Made by a program: the position numbers and the translations under genes. Below, one piece after another: positions 14,101 to 23,147 of a stretch of DNA of 39,414 nt. The notes under the pieces were generated by a model. It was not told the DNA's origin, did no database searches, and saw only the letters and a list, made by a program, of their open reading frames with translations. The stretch lies in contig CAJNOQ010000901.1 of NCBI GenBank assembly GCA_905250885.1, positions 1 to 39,414 of the forward strand, in the 5' to 3' direction. Each line of letters begins with the position of its first letter. Position 1 is the stretch's first letter. The DNA comes from Didymodactylos carnosus. Taxonomy: Eukaryota > Rotifera > Eurotatoria > Philodinida > Philodinidae.

Positions 14101-16601
14101 TTCTTGGATGTTTGTTTACACTAGAAGTAGACGAGGATGGACTTTGCCTCGACATTCTAATGCATCTGCTATAGTGACAGTCTGCACTACACTGCACAAC
14201 AAAAACCGCTGTTAAGTGACAGCATCAACCACGATTTTTCAGAGTAATTTGAGTACCACACAGGTTTGAAGTGCATCCGTGTCACTAAACGTCAGGCACT
14301 AAAACGTCGGAGCAAAGACCATTCTTGTCTACTTCTAATGTAAACAAATATCAAAGAACACCAAATATACACTAAGCTGTTATAAAACGGTTATTTGTGG
14401 TTGCGGTCAACCGTTTCACCCCGTTGCGTGCCTATTCACGAGTACTTTCATTAAAAGTAACTCTACATTGTGATACACTCGAAAAAATTTTGCCTTTGAA
14501 TTACTTCAAGGTCCGAATTTGGAGTTTCAGTGTACAACAACCAAGTCCATCTAGAATCTGTATTTATATTATATGCATAATAAAAATGTTTTGCTACAAA
14601 TGGCTATAGCGAGAATCCGATTAAAGCCTTACATTTTCTTGGATAGACTGTGCTTGTAAAAGTCGATTTTTACCCTAGTTTACTCTTCCAAACAGGATGT
14701 TCTTCCAGATATAGAACATAAATCTTCGTCAACAAATATTTTCAGCATCAGTTTATCAAATGCTATTTCAAAAGTTCTGATATTTTACTAGTGAGCTTTA
14801 ACATACATTAGTTTAACTGAGATTGATTCAACCTATTATAATTTGATAGAAAATATTTCAACCTGATTTTTCAAACTACAATCATATTCATAATCCATAC
14901 ATTATCATCTGTGGAACTGTGTATAATACTACTATCTGTAGAAGGAACAGCAGTGCCATCGATGATTTTTTGACTAACTATTGACAGGAATGGGATACTT
15001 GTCCTTTGCTCCATTCGAGAAAGAAGATTTAGGCATATTTCGATAAGCACAAATCTTTCTAGAAGAGTTTCTTAAAACATGCGCCAAGGCGTTCTCCGAT
15101 ACGATTAAATTGAGTAATTTTTCATCGATTGATAGTCCAGAGTGTCCTCTTTAAACTTGAGATCAAGCGAGATCTTACTTCCCAATGGTCTGAGTATGGT
15201 ATCGCATTTCCTTTGAGATAATCAGTGATGCTGAGTCTTTAACTAGGACTTTCAAGCTCTTCGTCACCTAATATTAAAAAACTAAGTACTTGTAGAACAA
15301 ACAACACAACGAGTTCAAAACGTTAAAATGTACAGTATTTAGATTATTTTATATTATATTTATAAGACTTCTACAAAAAAGAATTTAAAGGGCACATGAT
15401 TTTCATTATTGATTACTTCCAAGGAAATGTAATACTATACCCAAACCCATTGGAAAGCAAGATCTCGCTTGATCTCAAGTTTGAAGAGGACACTCTACAA
15501 CATCAATCTATGGAAAATAAATCAATTTAATCCTATGAGAAGTTTCTGAGACATAACAAGATTTTCTAAAGAATGCCTAGGAATCTGTTTTAAGAGACTC
15601 TTCTGAAAAGATTTATGCTCTCAAGTCTCCTTGTTAAAGATAGTAGGTATGTAGACATATCAGTCATGGGGGAGCTAACAAAGTCTGAAGTATATAATTC
15701 CAGTTATGGCTGACAAGAGAACGTATCCAACTGTCAAATCGCTTTCGAGCCTAAACCTAGTGGACTATAGGTAGACGATCATGCTGATTTCGAATATGAT
15801 AGCCGTTTTTCCCCATAGGCCTTTCCTAACCGGTTTCTGAAAAACTAGTTTTCCAGAACCTTGAAAAATTCCCAAGGGTTTTTCTAAATAAGTCACAACT
15901 GTAGCCCGCGAAATTCTGATTAAAATGAGACATCTCCCAGCTCCACATGACCTTTCTTTGCAAAGTTATAGAATTCACAAGAAAAGATCTAAATGTTTAT
16001 TGTCATCACCTCAGAGCTACATATTCGGAATCAGCATGATCGACTACCTATAGTCCACTAGATTTCGGCTCGAAAGCGATTTGACAGTTGGATATGTTCC
16101 CTTGAGAGTGCAATCCGGAGTTCTAAACGTCACAAACAAAAAAACGAAGAGCCTTTCCAAATGAAATAGAAACTTCCACGTAAAAGTCAAATATACTTTT
16201 TGTTCACGTTAATTTTATATATTTCACTATCTTACTTGTGCTCCTGTACTTTCTAAGTTACCATAAGCATCTGTTAATGCAGTTGTAGTATATCGCCGTA
16301 TCCACTTGGCACGAGGATGCTTTTTCAACCAGATATTGTATGGATCTAAGTTTTTTCTCGTGCTAAAATTAATTGGAAAAATATTTTTGTAGTTTACAAC
16401 TGTTTGAAATAGAAAAAACTTTATACTTGTCATTTTGTTTTGTTGGAATCGATGTATAATATCGTCGATTAATCTTTAGTTTTTCAATCCATCCTTGCGA
16501 ATACCATTCTCCAGTACTCTGGAAAAATGAAAGAAAAGGGATATAACTATTATTGTGACAGAAAAACACATTACACAAACCGTATTCGTATTGAAACTCA
16601 T
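1514..16601 (-). CDS. TRPM-like cation channel, complete 21-exon gene (1,198 aa)
   Basis: This is a TRPM-family channel subunit, expected to tetramerise in a membrane and conduct cations. Exons in coding order: 16581-16601, 16427-16518, 16236-16362, 13592-13769, 13335-13549, 13096-13273, 12941-13035, 8204-8367, 7874-8145, 6580-6710, 6274-6513, 5668-6207, 5391-5605, 4994-5105, 4766-4909, 3029-3192, 2858-2960, 2605-2791, 1952-2054, 1701-1891, 1514-1638. All introns read GT...AG, every phase joins, and the total is 3,597 nt including TAA (exon 7 edge good to about 1 nt). Order of parts: TRPM homology/SLOG-like N-terminus (residues 1 to about 450), helical middle (about 450-850), six membrane segments (about 856-1092), TRP helix (about 1098-1115), short tail. 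No alpha-kinase, NUDT9-like or long coiled-coil tail is present. The start is ATG at 16599-16601, followed by a 21-nt first exon; an upstream exon cannot be excluded. Family assignment is confident; the subfamily is not assigned. Confidence 0.88.
3193..4765. other. Long intron 15 of the TRPM-like gene, no gene inside
   Basis: This 1.57-kb intron separates exon 15 (ending EDVRQ) from exon 16 (starting FFMQDHPLL). Those join in phase, so the 77-codon minus frame at 3604-3837 and the plus frame at 3359-3607 are not needed. Neither shows a domain. Near 4515-4625 there are a few degenerate repeats of a GATGTTGAGAA/GTTGACAATCCAC type, possibly a small old mobile relic. Confidence 0.5.
5391..8367 (-). 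CDS. TRPM-like gene, exons 8-13: cytosolic helical (MHR3/4-like) region
   Basis: This part covers about residues 303-822. It starts GSGPLADLLAKF, the TRPM GSGRASDIL motif, and continues with an acidic linker and helical repeats. ISWSRAEAAKERLYI (exon 10) matches the TRPM pattern LAWNRVDIARSQIF. The large exon 5668-6207 carries RDLFLWSILTHRIEMAKLF, compare DLFVWAVLQNRTKLSEFF, and then FGGVTCLQVA across the exon 12/13 junction, compare WGGSNCLELA. The open frame past 5668 on the minus strand is intron read-through: splicing CAA|gtatat to the acceptor at 5606 restores CLQ-VAAAADN. The N-rich tail KNNVENKNESR at the exon 13 end lies in the linker before the membrane part. Confidence 0.85.
7049..7696. 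mobile_element. MITE-like inverted-repeat element in intron 9 of the TRPM-like gene
   Basis: The left arm 7049-7086 and right arm about 7658-7696 are near-perfect inverted repeats (agtagagccatctctcaatc against gattgagagatggctctact). A second, inner pair (accagggacgtctatcc near 7477-7493 and ggatagacgctcctg near 7619-7633) suggests a nested smaller element. No transposase frame lies between the arms. The element makes up over half of the 1.16-kb intron. Confidence 0.5.
8368..11498. other. Distal part of the giant intron 7 (LINE relic and unassigned sequence)
   Basis: The intron runs 8368-12940 between VVIID and GSGPL. Apart from the decayed reverse transcriptase at about 10180-10720 and the foldback element from 11499, I see no coding signal or clear repeat here. 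The sequence is AT-rich with short unconvincing frames. Confidence 0.45.
10180..10720 (-). pseudogene. Decayed non-LTR (LINE) reverse transcriptase fragment
   Basis: On the minus strand, broken frames spell successive reverse transcriptase blocks of a Jockey/CR1-type LINE. First comes LFKAGHIHNISDYRPIRLLA (about 10551-10610; compare PIFKxGDxxxISNYRPISLL). Next is HKVFAYFIENSLLTRHQSRF (about 10430-10500; compare LLSxxQFGFRK), and then VFLDVNAAFDCVWHRDLLHK (about 10290-10350; compare VFLDVSxAFDxVWHxxLLxK). The blocks lie in the right order but in different frames with stops. The catalytic [FY]ADD block, endonuclease and tail are not visible. This is a dead fragment inside intron 7 of the TRPM-like gene. 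Confidence 0.7.
11499..12457. mobile_element. Foldback/MITE element with about 300-bp terminal inverted repeats, TA flanks
   Basis: The left arm 11499-11810 and right arm 12160-12457 are almost identical inverted repeats. The left arm has about 14 extra bases near 11583-11597. The ends read GGATTG...CAATCC and are flanked by TA on both sides (11497-11498 and 12458-12459), as expected for a Tc1/mariner-type target duplication. Each arm has a sub-terminal 34-nt palindrome, CACTCAGGTCTCATG and its complement around four bases (11519-11552 and 12404-12437). The core holds a second nested inverted repeat (about 11810-11843 against 11893-11926). There is no coding frame, so it is non-autonomous. 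Confidence 0.75.
12941..16601 (-). CDS. TRPM-like gene, exons 1-7: N-terminal TRPM homology (SLOG-like) region
   Basis: This part covers residues 1-302. Landmarks visible in order: DAYGNL just before the exon 3/4 junction, LVLSVSGG (108-115, compare LLISVHGG in TRPMs), WIFTNG (145-150), IYAIGVSNW (182-190), HTQFILFDDGTL (235-246) and VLAGGLNTLE (277-286). Exon 7 ends in VVIID and exon 8 starts GSGPLADLL, recreating the TRPM pattern VVVCDGSGRASDIL across a 4.6-kb intron. Known for the family: this region forms a nucleotide-binding-like Rossmann fold, and in TRPM2 it can bind ADP-ribose. Whether it binds a ligand here is unknown. The 2.5-kb intron 13770-16235 holds three inverted-repeat elements, listed separately. 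Confidence 0.85.
14067..14392. mobile_element. MITE with about 100-bp terminal inverted repeats, AACCG ends
   Basis: The left arm 14067-14165 (aaccgctttataacagctta...) and right arm about 14297-14392 (...taagctgttataaaacggtt) are diverged inverted copies, sharing ttagtgtatattt and an agaagtagac block. TA lies next to both ends. No ORF is present. It sits in the 2.5-kb intron 3 of the TRPM-like gene. Confidence 0.6.
15000..15640. mobile_element. Diverged long inverted-repeat element in TRPM intron 3
   Basis: The left arm (about 15000-15220) and right arm (about 15410-15640) pair over a long imperfect stretch. The best block is the sequence around cttgagatcaagcgagatct (15159-15178) with its complement near 15458-15477, next to gagtgtcctctt and its complement aagaggacactc. 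The arms differ by many substitutions and small gaps, so this copy is old. Confidence 0.5.
15712..16106. mobile_element. MITE family A, copy 1 (TRPM intron 3)
   Basis: The terminal arms 15712-15799 and 16021-16106 are inverted repeats. Shared blocks are tatccaactgtcaaatcgct, tcgagcc and ctagtggactataggta. The interior contains gacctttctttgcaaagtta and aactagttttccagaa, both of which recur in the copy near 25572-26045, so the two belong to one family. No coding frame is present. Confidence 0.6.
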
Positions 16602-16833
16602 TGTTGACTAAAAACCATTAATCGAGAAAATCAGTAATGCGGACTGATTTAATCGCTATTGACTATAATCATCTAAAGTATAGTCTGTTGAAGTATGAAT
16701 AAAGCGTGAAAACTTTACTTGTTGCAACAAGTTTATGACAAATTTCAGTTTTCACAGTTTCTGTTCGAACCAAATTAAAGCGGATTTGTGAAAACAACGA
16801 AATAAAACAAAATCATGAAGATAACCTTAGTGA
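16602..16833. promoter_or_regulatory. Presumed 5' flank of the TRPM-like gene
   Basis: This is the sequence directly upstream of the predicted start on the minus strand. It is AT-rich and should contain the promoter or 5' UTR by position only. I see no diagnostic core promoter motif. Confidence 0.25.
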
Positions 16834-17056
16834 ATGTACTTGCCCAAGTACCTTCGCAAGTTTTGTCAAACGTTCTTGACCTTTTTCGCAAGTAAATCAA
16901 GTACTTGAACTACCTGATCTGCTTGTCAAGCACTTGGCTAAGTACTTGCCCAAGTAACCCGCAAGTATCTGAGAAAAGTTTGACAAGTAAACGACGGACT
17001 TGGCAAGTGCTACTCTTAAATAAATTCTAAAAGTGCTTGAAGTACTTGGGAAGTAC
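16834..17056. repeat. Dense ACTTG/CAAGT short-repeat cluster
   Basis: About fifteen copies of ACTTG or its complement CAAGT lie in about 220 bases, often joined as the palindromes caagtacttg and gtacttgcccaagtac. Two longer, imperfect direct repeats (cttgcccaagta then cgcaagt, then a gtttgacaag-type block) recur near 16850 and 16940. This could be a decayed transposon end with sub-terminal motifs or a transcription-factor site array. It lies about 0.25-0.45 kb upstream of the TRPM-like start. Confidence 0.55.
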
Positions 17057-18180
17057 ATAACAAATAATATGTGTGTGTTGGCAGAAGTTTATTCTATTAT
17101 TTTATTTTTATTTTAACATAGAGACTTCGTAAGAAACAATTCTGATGAATGTGCTCGTAAAACGTGACTATGTAAGGAGTGTGATCATTCATGTTATTTC
17201 CATTGCTCAACTATTCTGAATGAATTTAATCAAATCTGATCAGTTCTCTCCAAAAAAACGATTTACTATAAAATCCATAGAAACTGTAGAGAATTCCAAC
17301 CATCTCTTACTCTTAAGGATGTTTGATGTGAATTTTGGTATATTGTTTTTGTACTTTTTCATCTTATTCTTAAGTGATATAAAACCGGACGGAAACAGTC
17401 ACAGTATTAAGCAAAAAAAAAGGCAGGAGACGATACATAGAAATAGGAAGAGAATCTGTTCATTCTTAACCTTACTACCAACTACCAGCATCTTCGATAA
17501 CCAACAAACCACTATGTTTCGAGAGAATTATAAGAAAAAGCTTTTCCAAAATTGCTCCTACTAACAGAGCCGGAAAATATTTCTAACAAAATGAAGATTA
17601 ACGCTTAGAAAACTTGAGTCATCGATTTTACTCAGAACTCGATGCTGACCACGACTATATATTTTTCTGACAAATATTTGAGCCTTAACTCCACTTATCC
17701 TTTCAACAGATGTTGTAAAACATTTTTGACTCTATTTGAGCTTTATTATACTCGCAAAGCACGCCATGGCTGCCGAAAAACCGCAACATTCATAGAAATA
17801 AGTGTAACCGAGACAATTGATATATTCAGCAACCCAGCAAAATAATAAAAAATTCTTTGCACTTTCGAACGAAATAAAAATATTAACAATTGAAACAATG
17901 TACAGAGAATACCTGAAAGAAGTTAAGAGAAAGAATACTTTTTGGGTTTCGTACAATTTCAAGCACAAAAAATGTATTTAGTAATGCCTCATGCAACTGG
18001 CTACATCAAACATGAGAAAGTTAAATCGAAATACTGGTTGATACATCTAGATATACCCTGTTCACCCCCAGATGTATTTTGTGGTACATCTAGTATCAAA
18101 CTTTTACACGATGTTGCTGCCAACGTATCTGACAAATGCATCTAGTGTAACTCGATTTCCAAGAATGAACTAGTAATAAA
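17057..18180. other. Intergenic sequence without a recognisable gene
   Basis: Open frames of 60-115 codons occur (the longest is 17220-17564 plus) but have no domain, no homology that I recognise and biased, AT-driven composition. I consider the stretch noncoding. Confidence 0.45.
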
Positions 18181-18223
18181 CCGTCCTGCTACAAGTTAGA
18201 ACAACCATTAATTATCGTCTTTC

Positions 18224-18487
18224 ACCGTGAAGTTTGACTTGTACAAAGTCGAGTTCAGCAGTAAAAATTAGAAGATTAAATTTACCACTTATTTGTCTCG
18301 ATATTCAACTTTCAAAAACACTTTCTTCCTAATGAAAAATCAGAAATACAATTTTTTGGTTAATTTTTGATTTTCCACTATGCCGAAAGTATTTACCAAA
18401 ATTGAGCGCAGAGACTAATAGGTGACAAATTCAATTTCCTAAATTTCATTTGTTGGACTCAACTTTGTACAAATCGACTTTCACGGA
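18224..18487. repeat. Short inverted-repeat element
   Basis: The arms about 18224-18290 and 18420-18487 are imperfect inverted repeats. The core cttgtacaaagtcgagttc pairs with gactcaactttgtacaaatc, and cgtgaag pairs with ctttcacgg at the outer ends. This is probably an old MITE. Confidence 0.4.
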
Positions 18488-18732
18488 ATAAAACAATATT
18501 TGCTAATTTTTATCATGAAGAAGGTTTTCTACAAACACGGTTACAGCAAATAGTTTTTGGGAATTTAAATTTTCTATATTTCATTTTCGAGCCTCGACCC
18601 TCAGAAATGTATTCTACAAAGTGAGGAATGTTAATTACTCTCAATTAATATTTTTTAACGTTAAGTATTTTGTCTGAAAAAAGAAGCAAAGGAATGAAAA
18701 AGATATATTCCTAAGCTAAATTCATTGAGTTC

Positions 18733-18806
18733 CTGTGGTGTGGTAGTGGTATATAGAGAGAAGATTGCTAATCTTTAGGTACAGAGTTCGAATCTTTGCA
18801 GCAGCG
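18733..18806 (+). ncRNA. tRNA-like sequence (tRNA pseudogene or SINE head)
   Basis: A tRNA-shaped segment is visible. An A-box-like tgtggtagtgg is followed by a perfect 5-bp anticodon stem (gaaga/tcttt) enclosing a canonical 7-base loop, ttgctaa (anticodon would be GCT, Ser). After a 5-nt variable loop comes a 5-bp T stem (cagag/ctttg) with loop ttcgaat, a good B box. The acceptor stem and D stem pair poorly, and a short variable loop does not suit tRNA-Ser. A functional tRNA is therefore unlikely; a tRNA-derived SINE or pseudogene fits better. Confidence 0.4.
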
Positions 18807-19191
18807 TTATTTCTTTTTTCCCGTATGATTCAAAATCCGATGCACAGCATGCAACTAGTTTATACCAGTTTTTAGCTCATGTACTTTGGTACTAGATTCA
18901 TCTGATATTGCATCGTATAATAAGGTCAAATCCGATGTATCTAGCTTACCCGATATTTTTTACTATTTTATCTAGAGACTTTTGCTGGAGCATTGCGCTC
19001 GATACTTCAACAAATATAACTAGATATTTTAACTTACAATTTCGTACTTGAGAAAACTTTTTTCAAAATGTACCATTTGATCCTTTTCATTTTTCTATAT
19101 AAGCCTGAATTATAAGTGTTCTATTAAAAAAATAAAACATTATTTATGTTCTTATTCTGTGAAAAAACTCTTTCAATTGTCACATCAAACC

Positions 19192-21477
19192 TTAAACGTT
19201 CGCAATGTTCGTTTTCTTCTTTAAAAATACACGAGGGAGTGATAATCTTATATTTTTTTTCACATCAGTTCGATTTTTCATTTTTTTCGTTTCATTTGAC
19301 AGCTCAAATTTCTGATTTTCTTCAATTATACTTGCAATTTCACTATTCAAATTTAACATTGTCATTCTATCTTCATAATTAAACATTTTTTGATTATTGT
19401 CGTCTGTAGTAAAATTAAATATTATGCATTTGTTATGTATATTGGCATTAGCACTTGTTAATAATTCAAACCAACCTTCTGTTGTATAATTTTTCTTTAA
19501 TATAATCTTATCTTTTTTTAAATCTAATACATATTTAGCTATCTGTCGACAATATCTTGATGAATAAGAATATTTTGTTGCTACAACGACAAAAATCGAG
19601 GCATGTATCACCAAAAATTTTATTTCATCCCAAGATTTAATTTCATCATTATCATCGTCTATTACTAATGGATAAACGGTAAATATTTGTGGATTAATTA
19701 ATTGTTTAACAGACTGTTCATCTTGACTGGAATAGCAAAATAGAACAAATGGTTCTGAAATTTTATATAATGATGAATTTTTTGATAAAGTTGATGGTAC
19801 TATTTCATCAAGATTATGTAAAATACATTTAGCTATTTCCGCTATTTTATGATCTATTTCAGATAGTGAATGTAAAAGAAATATAAGAATACCGTTTGAT
19901 TTTAATTGTTGTTTTATTTGTTCATCATCAGAGTAAAATGTTATACTCCACAGGATTTTCATTAATGATTCACATGCCAGTTTACCACGACTATCACCAT
20001 GAGTAATTGTACCATAGATTGATAGTAATGCGTCAGAAAATACTTTTATTGAATCTTTTTTATCAATCAATAAAAATGTTGATGATGTTGATGAGATAGA
20101 TGATGATGTTAATGAAGAAAGAGACGAAGAGCGTGATGATAGTGTTGATGAATGATGTGATGATACTTTATCTATTTCAGGTTCTGTGTTTGTTAAAAAA
20201 TATTTAACAATAAAATCCGAAATAAATAATTTTTCTAATACAACTAATAATTCAGATAAATGATAGGAGTCATTTTTCAGTTGTTTATGTTTAATTAGGT
20301 TACGACATGCTCCTAAATTCAGATTGAAAAGTCTATTAAGGATATTTTTTATTGAATCTTTCGATTCTTTTAAAAATGTTTCAATTAATTCATGTCCATC
20401 AATCATTATTAATCCCATATAATAAACTATATTCATGTCATCATATTCATAATTTTCAATTGTTGAACGTATTTTATCTAATATCACAATAGCATTTTCT
20501 TGTTTAAATGCATTTTGTCCTTGTTTCTGACGTACAAGATTATGTACAATACTAACTAATGGACGTCTATGTTCAAATAGTATAGAAGGCAATTGTATCC
20601 AATCTAATACGGCTTTTGCATAATCCGTTTCAATAAATGCTGATACAAATATTGGTTTATCAACAAGATTCCATATTATATGTAAAATTGATAAGCAAAG
20701 TTTATGATCGTAGTCGAATATAAAACTTTCCGTTAATTTATTATTTTCATATTTAGAAAAATATAATGTCAAATAATTTTTAAAATTTATTAATGTTGTT
20801 TTAAATTGTTGAAGATCATTTGATTCATACATATCATTAGAGTGTAATGCATAATTAGCTACTGTTATAATAACATCAAAAATACTTTCATAGTATTGAC
20901 ATATAGATAACTCATTTTCTTCATTGTTATTGTTATTAGATATTGAATTTTCTTCATCATCATTAGATGTAAAAGATATTGTTGCAATATTATCAGTCGT
21001 AGTAATGATAATTGTATTTTGATATAATTCAAAATATTTAAAAAAATTTTCCTTTTTATTAATAATTTCAAATAATTGTTTAAATATTTTACATGAACGT
21101 AATTTATCTTTATCTAATAATTCTTTAATAATATCAAGATTAGCAATTTCTGGTACTACTTCAAGTAAAAATTTTTTTAATGGTTTTAGTTCTAAATATG
21201 ATGTACGTTTATTAATAATACGTAACACAAATTGTATTATATATATTAATGATGTTAATTGTGTAAACTCTTTTTCATTTGTACTATAATTAAATTCTAA
21301 TAAATATTTAGAATTTTTTATTAATTTTTCACAACTTTCTTCAATTTTTGAATGATCATCACCAATTTCTAACGAATTTTCTAATATTTGAAATTCTTTT
21401 TTACCATTAAACACGTCTGATTTTTCTTTATTATGCTTTGTCTTAGTGTCCACAATTTCTGTTAACTGAGCATCCAT
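19192..21477 (-). CDS. Armadillo-like/TIR-like domain protein (761 aa, single exon)
   Basis: This is an uninterrupted frame from ATG (21475-21477) with strong AT-driven codon use. Residues about 1-560 are helical, with leucine-rich segments resembling armadillo/HEAT repeats. Low-complexity Asn and Ser runs interrupt them; the main Ser stretch is about residues 438-472. Residues about 570-690 look like a degenerate TIR domain: FVLFCYSSQDE at the first strand, FLVIHASIFVVVATKYSYS, then YCRQIAKYVLDLKKDKII and GWFELL. In related invertebrate ARM-TIR proteins the helix reads CxxEAxYA. Here the glutamate position is isoleucine (CRQIAKY), so NAD-cleaving activity of the SARM1 type is doubtful. A basic tail follows. 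No signal peptide or membrane segment is seen, so it is probably cytosolic. An adaptor role is inference. The downstream neighbour TRPM gene is on the same strand, 2.6 kb away. Confidence 0.75.
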   Translation of the reverse strand: MDAQLTEIVDTKTKHNKEKSDVFNGKKEFQILENSLEIGDDHSKIEESCEKLIKNSKYLLEFNYSTNEKEFTQLTSLIYIIQFVLRIINKRTSYLELKPLKKFLLEVVPEIANLDIIKELLDKDKLRSCKIFKQLFEIINKKENFFKYFELYQNTIIITTTDNIATISFTSNDDEENSISNNNNNEENELSICQYYESIFDVIITVANYALHSNDMYESNDLQQFKTTLINFKNYLTLYFSKYENNKLTESFIFDYDHKLCLSILHIIWNLVDKPIFVSAFIETDYAKAVLDWIQLPSILFEHRRPLVSIVHNLVRQKQGQNAFKQENAIVILDKIRSTIENYEYDDMNIVYYMGLIMIDGHELIETFLKESKDSIKNILNRLFNLNLGACRNLIKHKQLKNDSYHLSELLVVLEKLFISDFIVKYFLTNTEPEIDKVSSHHSSTLSSRSSSLSSLTSSSISSTSSTFLLIDKKDSIKVFSDALLSIYGTITHGDSRGKLACESLMKILWSITFYSDDEQIKQQLKSNGILIFLLHSLSEIDHKIAEIAKCILHNLDEIVPSTLSKNSSLYKISEPFVLFCYSSQDEQSVKQLINPQIFTVYPLVIDDDNDEIKSWDEIKFLVIHASIFVVVATKYSYSSRYCRQIAKYVLDLKKDKIILKKNYTTEGWFELLTSANANIHNKCIIFNFTTDDNNQKMFNYEDRMTMLNLNSEIASIIEENQKFELSNETKKMKNRTDVKKNIRLSLPRVFLKKKTNIANV

Positions 21478-22248
21478 TTCTGTATTTGAATATTAATAAA
21501 AATTGGATAGCAAAGTATAGAAAATTATAACAAAAATGGAAATATAGATTACTGTAATATCATAAGGTATTTCTCTGATTTATATTTAAAAATATCATTT
21601 GCCGCATATTTCCTATAAAATAATAATCATAGACAATTCCACATTTTTTGCGCTTAAAAATTTTCAGAACGCAGATTAAACTTCAAAAGAAAATAACAAT
21701 TGACTGACGTTTAACACAATCAGAATATATATATTTATAACAAAATATTTGAAACAAATGTCTGGATAAATGTGCTTATTAGAAAACTGCGGACATAAAT
21801 TTTCCAATGAGCCATTGCAGAGGAAATACAACAGACAACATCATATGAATTCTTAATGACTAACACAAATCTTGATAAACTTCACATACTATATAATTAG
21901 ATCTAATCTAGATAGAAATAGTCGTAATAGTACTCAAATGAACATTTCGTTCGAGAGTTAGAAGTTTCTGAAAAGTAGAAGTTACTCGATAAAAGGTCAA
22001 AAATTTGAGTAAAATAAAGTAAAACTAAAGTTTCTTCGTAATCATAATAAAATACCAATTGAGAAGAAGATATAGAATTCTAACCACAAAAAATTTGATA
22101 CATAAAACTTCAGCACACAAAATGTTTTTGAATTATTAATGATAATTAGATAGTACTAGGATACGTCTCAAAGAATGAGTTTCATCAACATAGAGAGAAA
22201 ATAATACATGGCTAAGTTAAGGGGATTAAAGGGGAGCGGGGTCTAACT
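21478..22248. promoter_or_regulatory. 5' flank of the ARM/TIR-like gene, otherwise empty
   Basis: This is AT-rich sequence upstream of the start at 21477 and must hold the promoter by position. No gene, clear core motif or repeat is visible. Confidence 0.25.
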
Positions 22249-22815
22249 GAAAACTATCCTTTTTAGTAAAACTTTAGTTATAAACTTATAAATGATTATT
22301 TTTCAATAAAATTTTGTATATAGAAGGGAGTACGTATCAAGAATATACTGACAGAGAGATACAAGGGGATCCTGTCCGAACGATCGTAGATGGAGTTGTC
22401 GGATATGTAGCTGACAGATCTGTAGACTAGATGTTGCTTTATGTTAGGCGTATTTTCAAACATTAGGCTTGTATGAAAAGTTAGGAAGTGGCAATCTTAT
22501 ATTTGGAACAGCGATCAGATACACCGTGGTAGACCTCATTGATAGAATTGATTTATGCTGTGATGAGATGCTGTGAGATCTTGGCTACAAGACACTGGAA
22601 ACCGCAGGTCTTCATCTTGTTCTGTTAAAAATTTATTAATAAGATGACCACGGCCACTGTTCATGTGGACAGATAATATATATTACATCCCTTGACCCCT
22701 TGTATCTCTCTGTCAGTATATTCTTGATATGTACTCCCTTCTATATACAAAATTTTATTGAAAAATAATCCTTTATAAGTTTATAACTAAAGTTTTACTA
22801 AAAAGGATAGTTTTC
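22249..22815. mobile_element. MITE with 120-bp terminal inverted repeats, GAAAACTATCC ends
   Basis: The left arm 22249-22368 and right arm 22696-22815 are nearly perfect inverted repeats of about 120 bp, beginning gaaaactatcctttttagta and ending inward at acaagggg. The 327-bp interior has no ORF. The high arm identity suggests a fairly recent insertion. Flanks do not show an obvious target duplication. Confidence 0.7.
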
Positions 22816-23147
22816 TGAGTATGGTGAGTTTCAGGTTCAGGCCTCATGCAGGCCTATAAATTCAGAATAATGGCACCAATCTAAAACCACAATATCTTAT
22901 CCCATAAAGGCGAGTATAATGAACAACTTTTCATGAACAGAATACTTTTGAATGTTTTATTGAGGGAGTGTGTTGCACAAGCAATACGTTTTGCACTAGG
23001 TGCAAAACACCTGGGAAAATCGACTTCTCGTAATTTTGAAAGTTTCAGAACTCCACTAAAGCTTATCCAACCCGCGAGTTATTGTAATCCAGATCCTTGG
23101 TGTTCTCTACAAACTGACAAAATTTGAAGGAATGTTTAGGCGAGGGA

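Noticed and set aside
16834..17056. CRISPR array or tandem satellite
   Set aside because: Units are only five bases, irregularly spaced and in both orientations; there are no repeats of constant length with spacers.
17220..17564. 114-codon plus frame as a gene
   Set aside because: No domain, AT-driven low-complexity composition, no supporting context.
20865..21071. 68-codon minus frame
   Set aside because: Shadow of the ARM/TIR-like gene in another frame.
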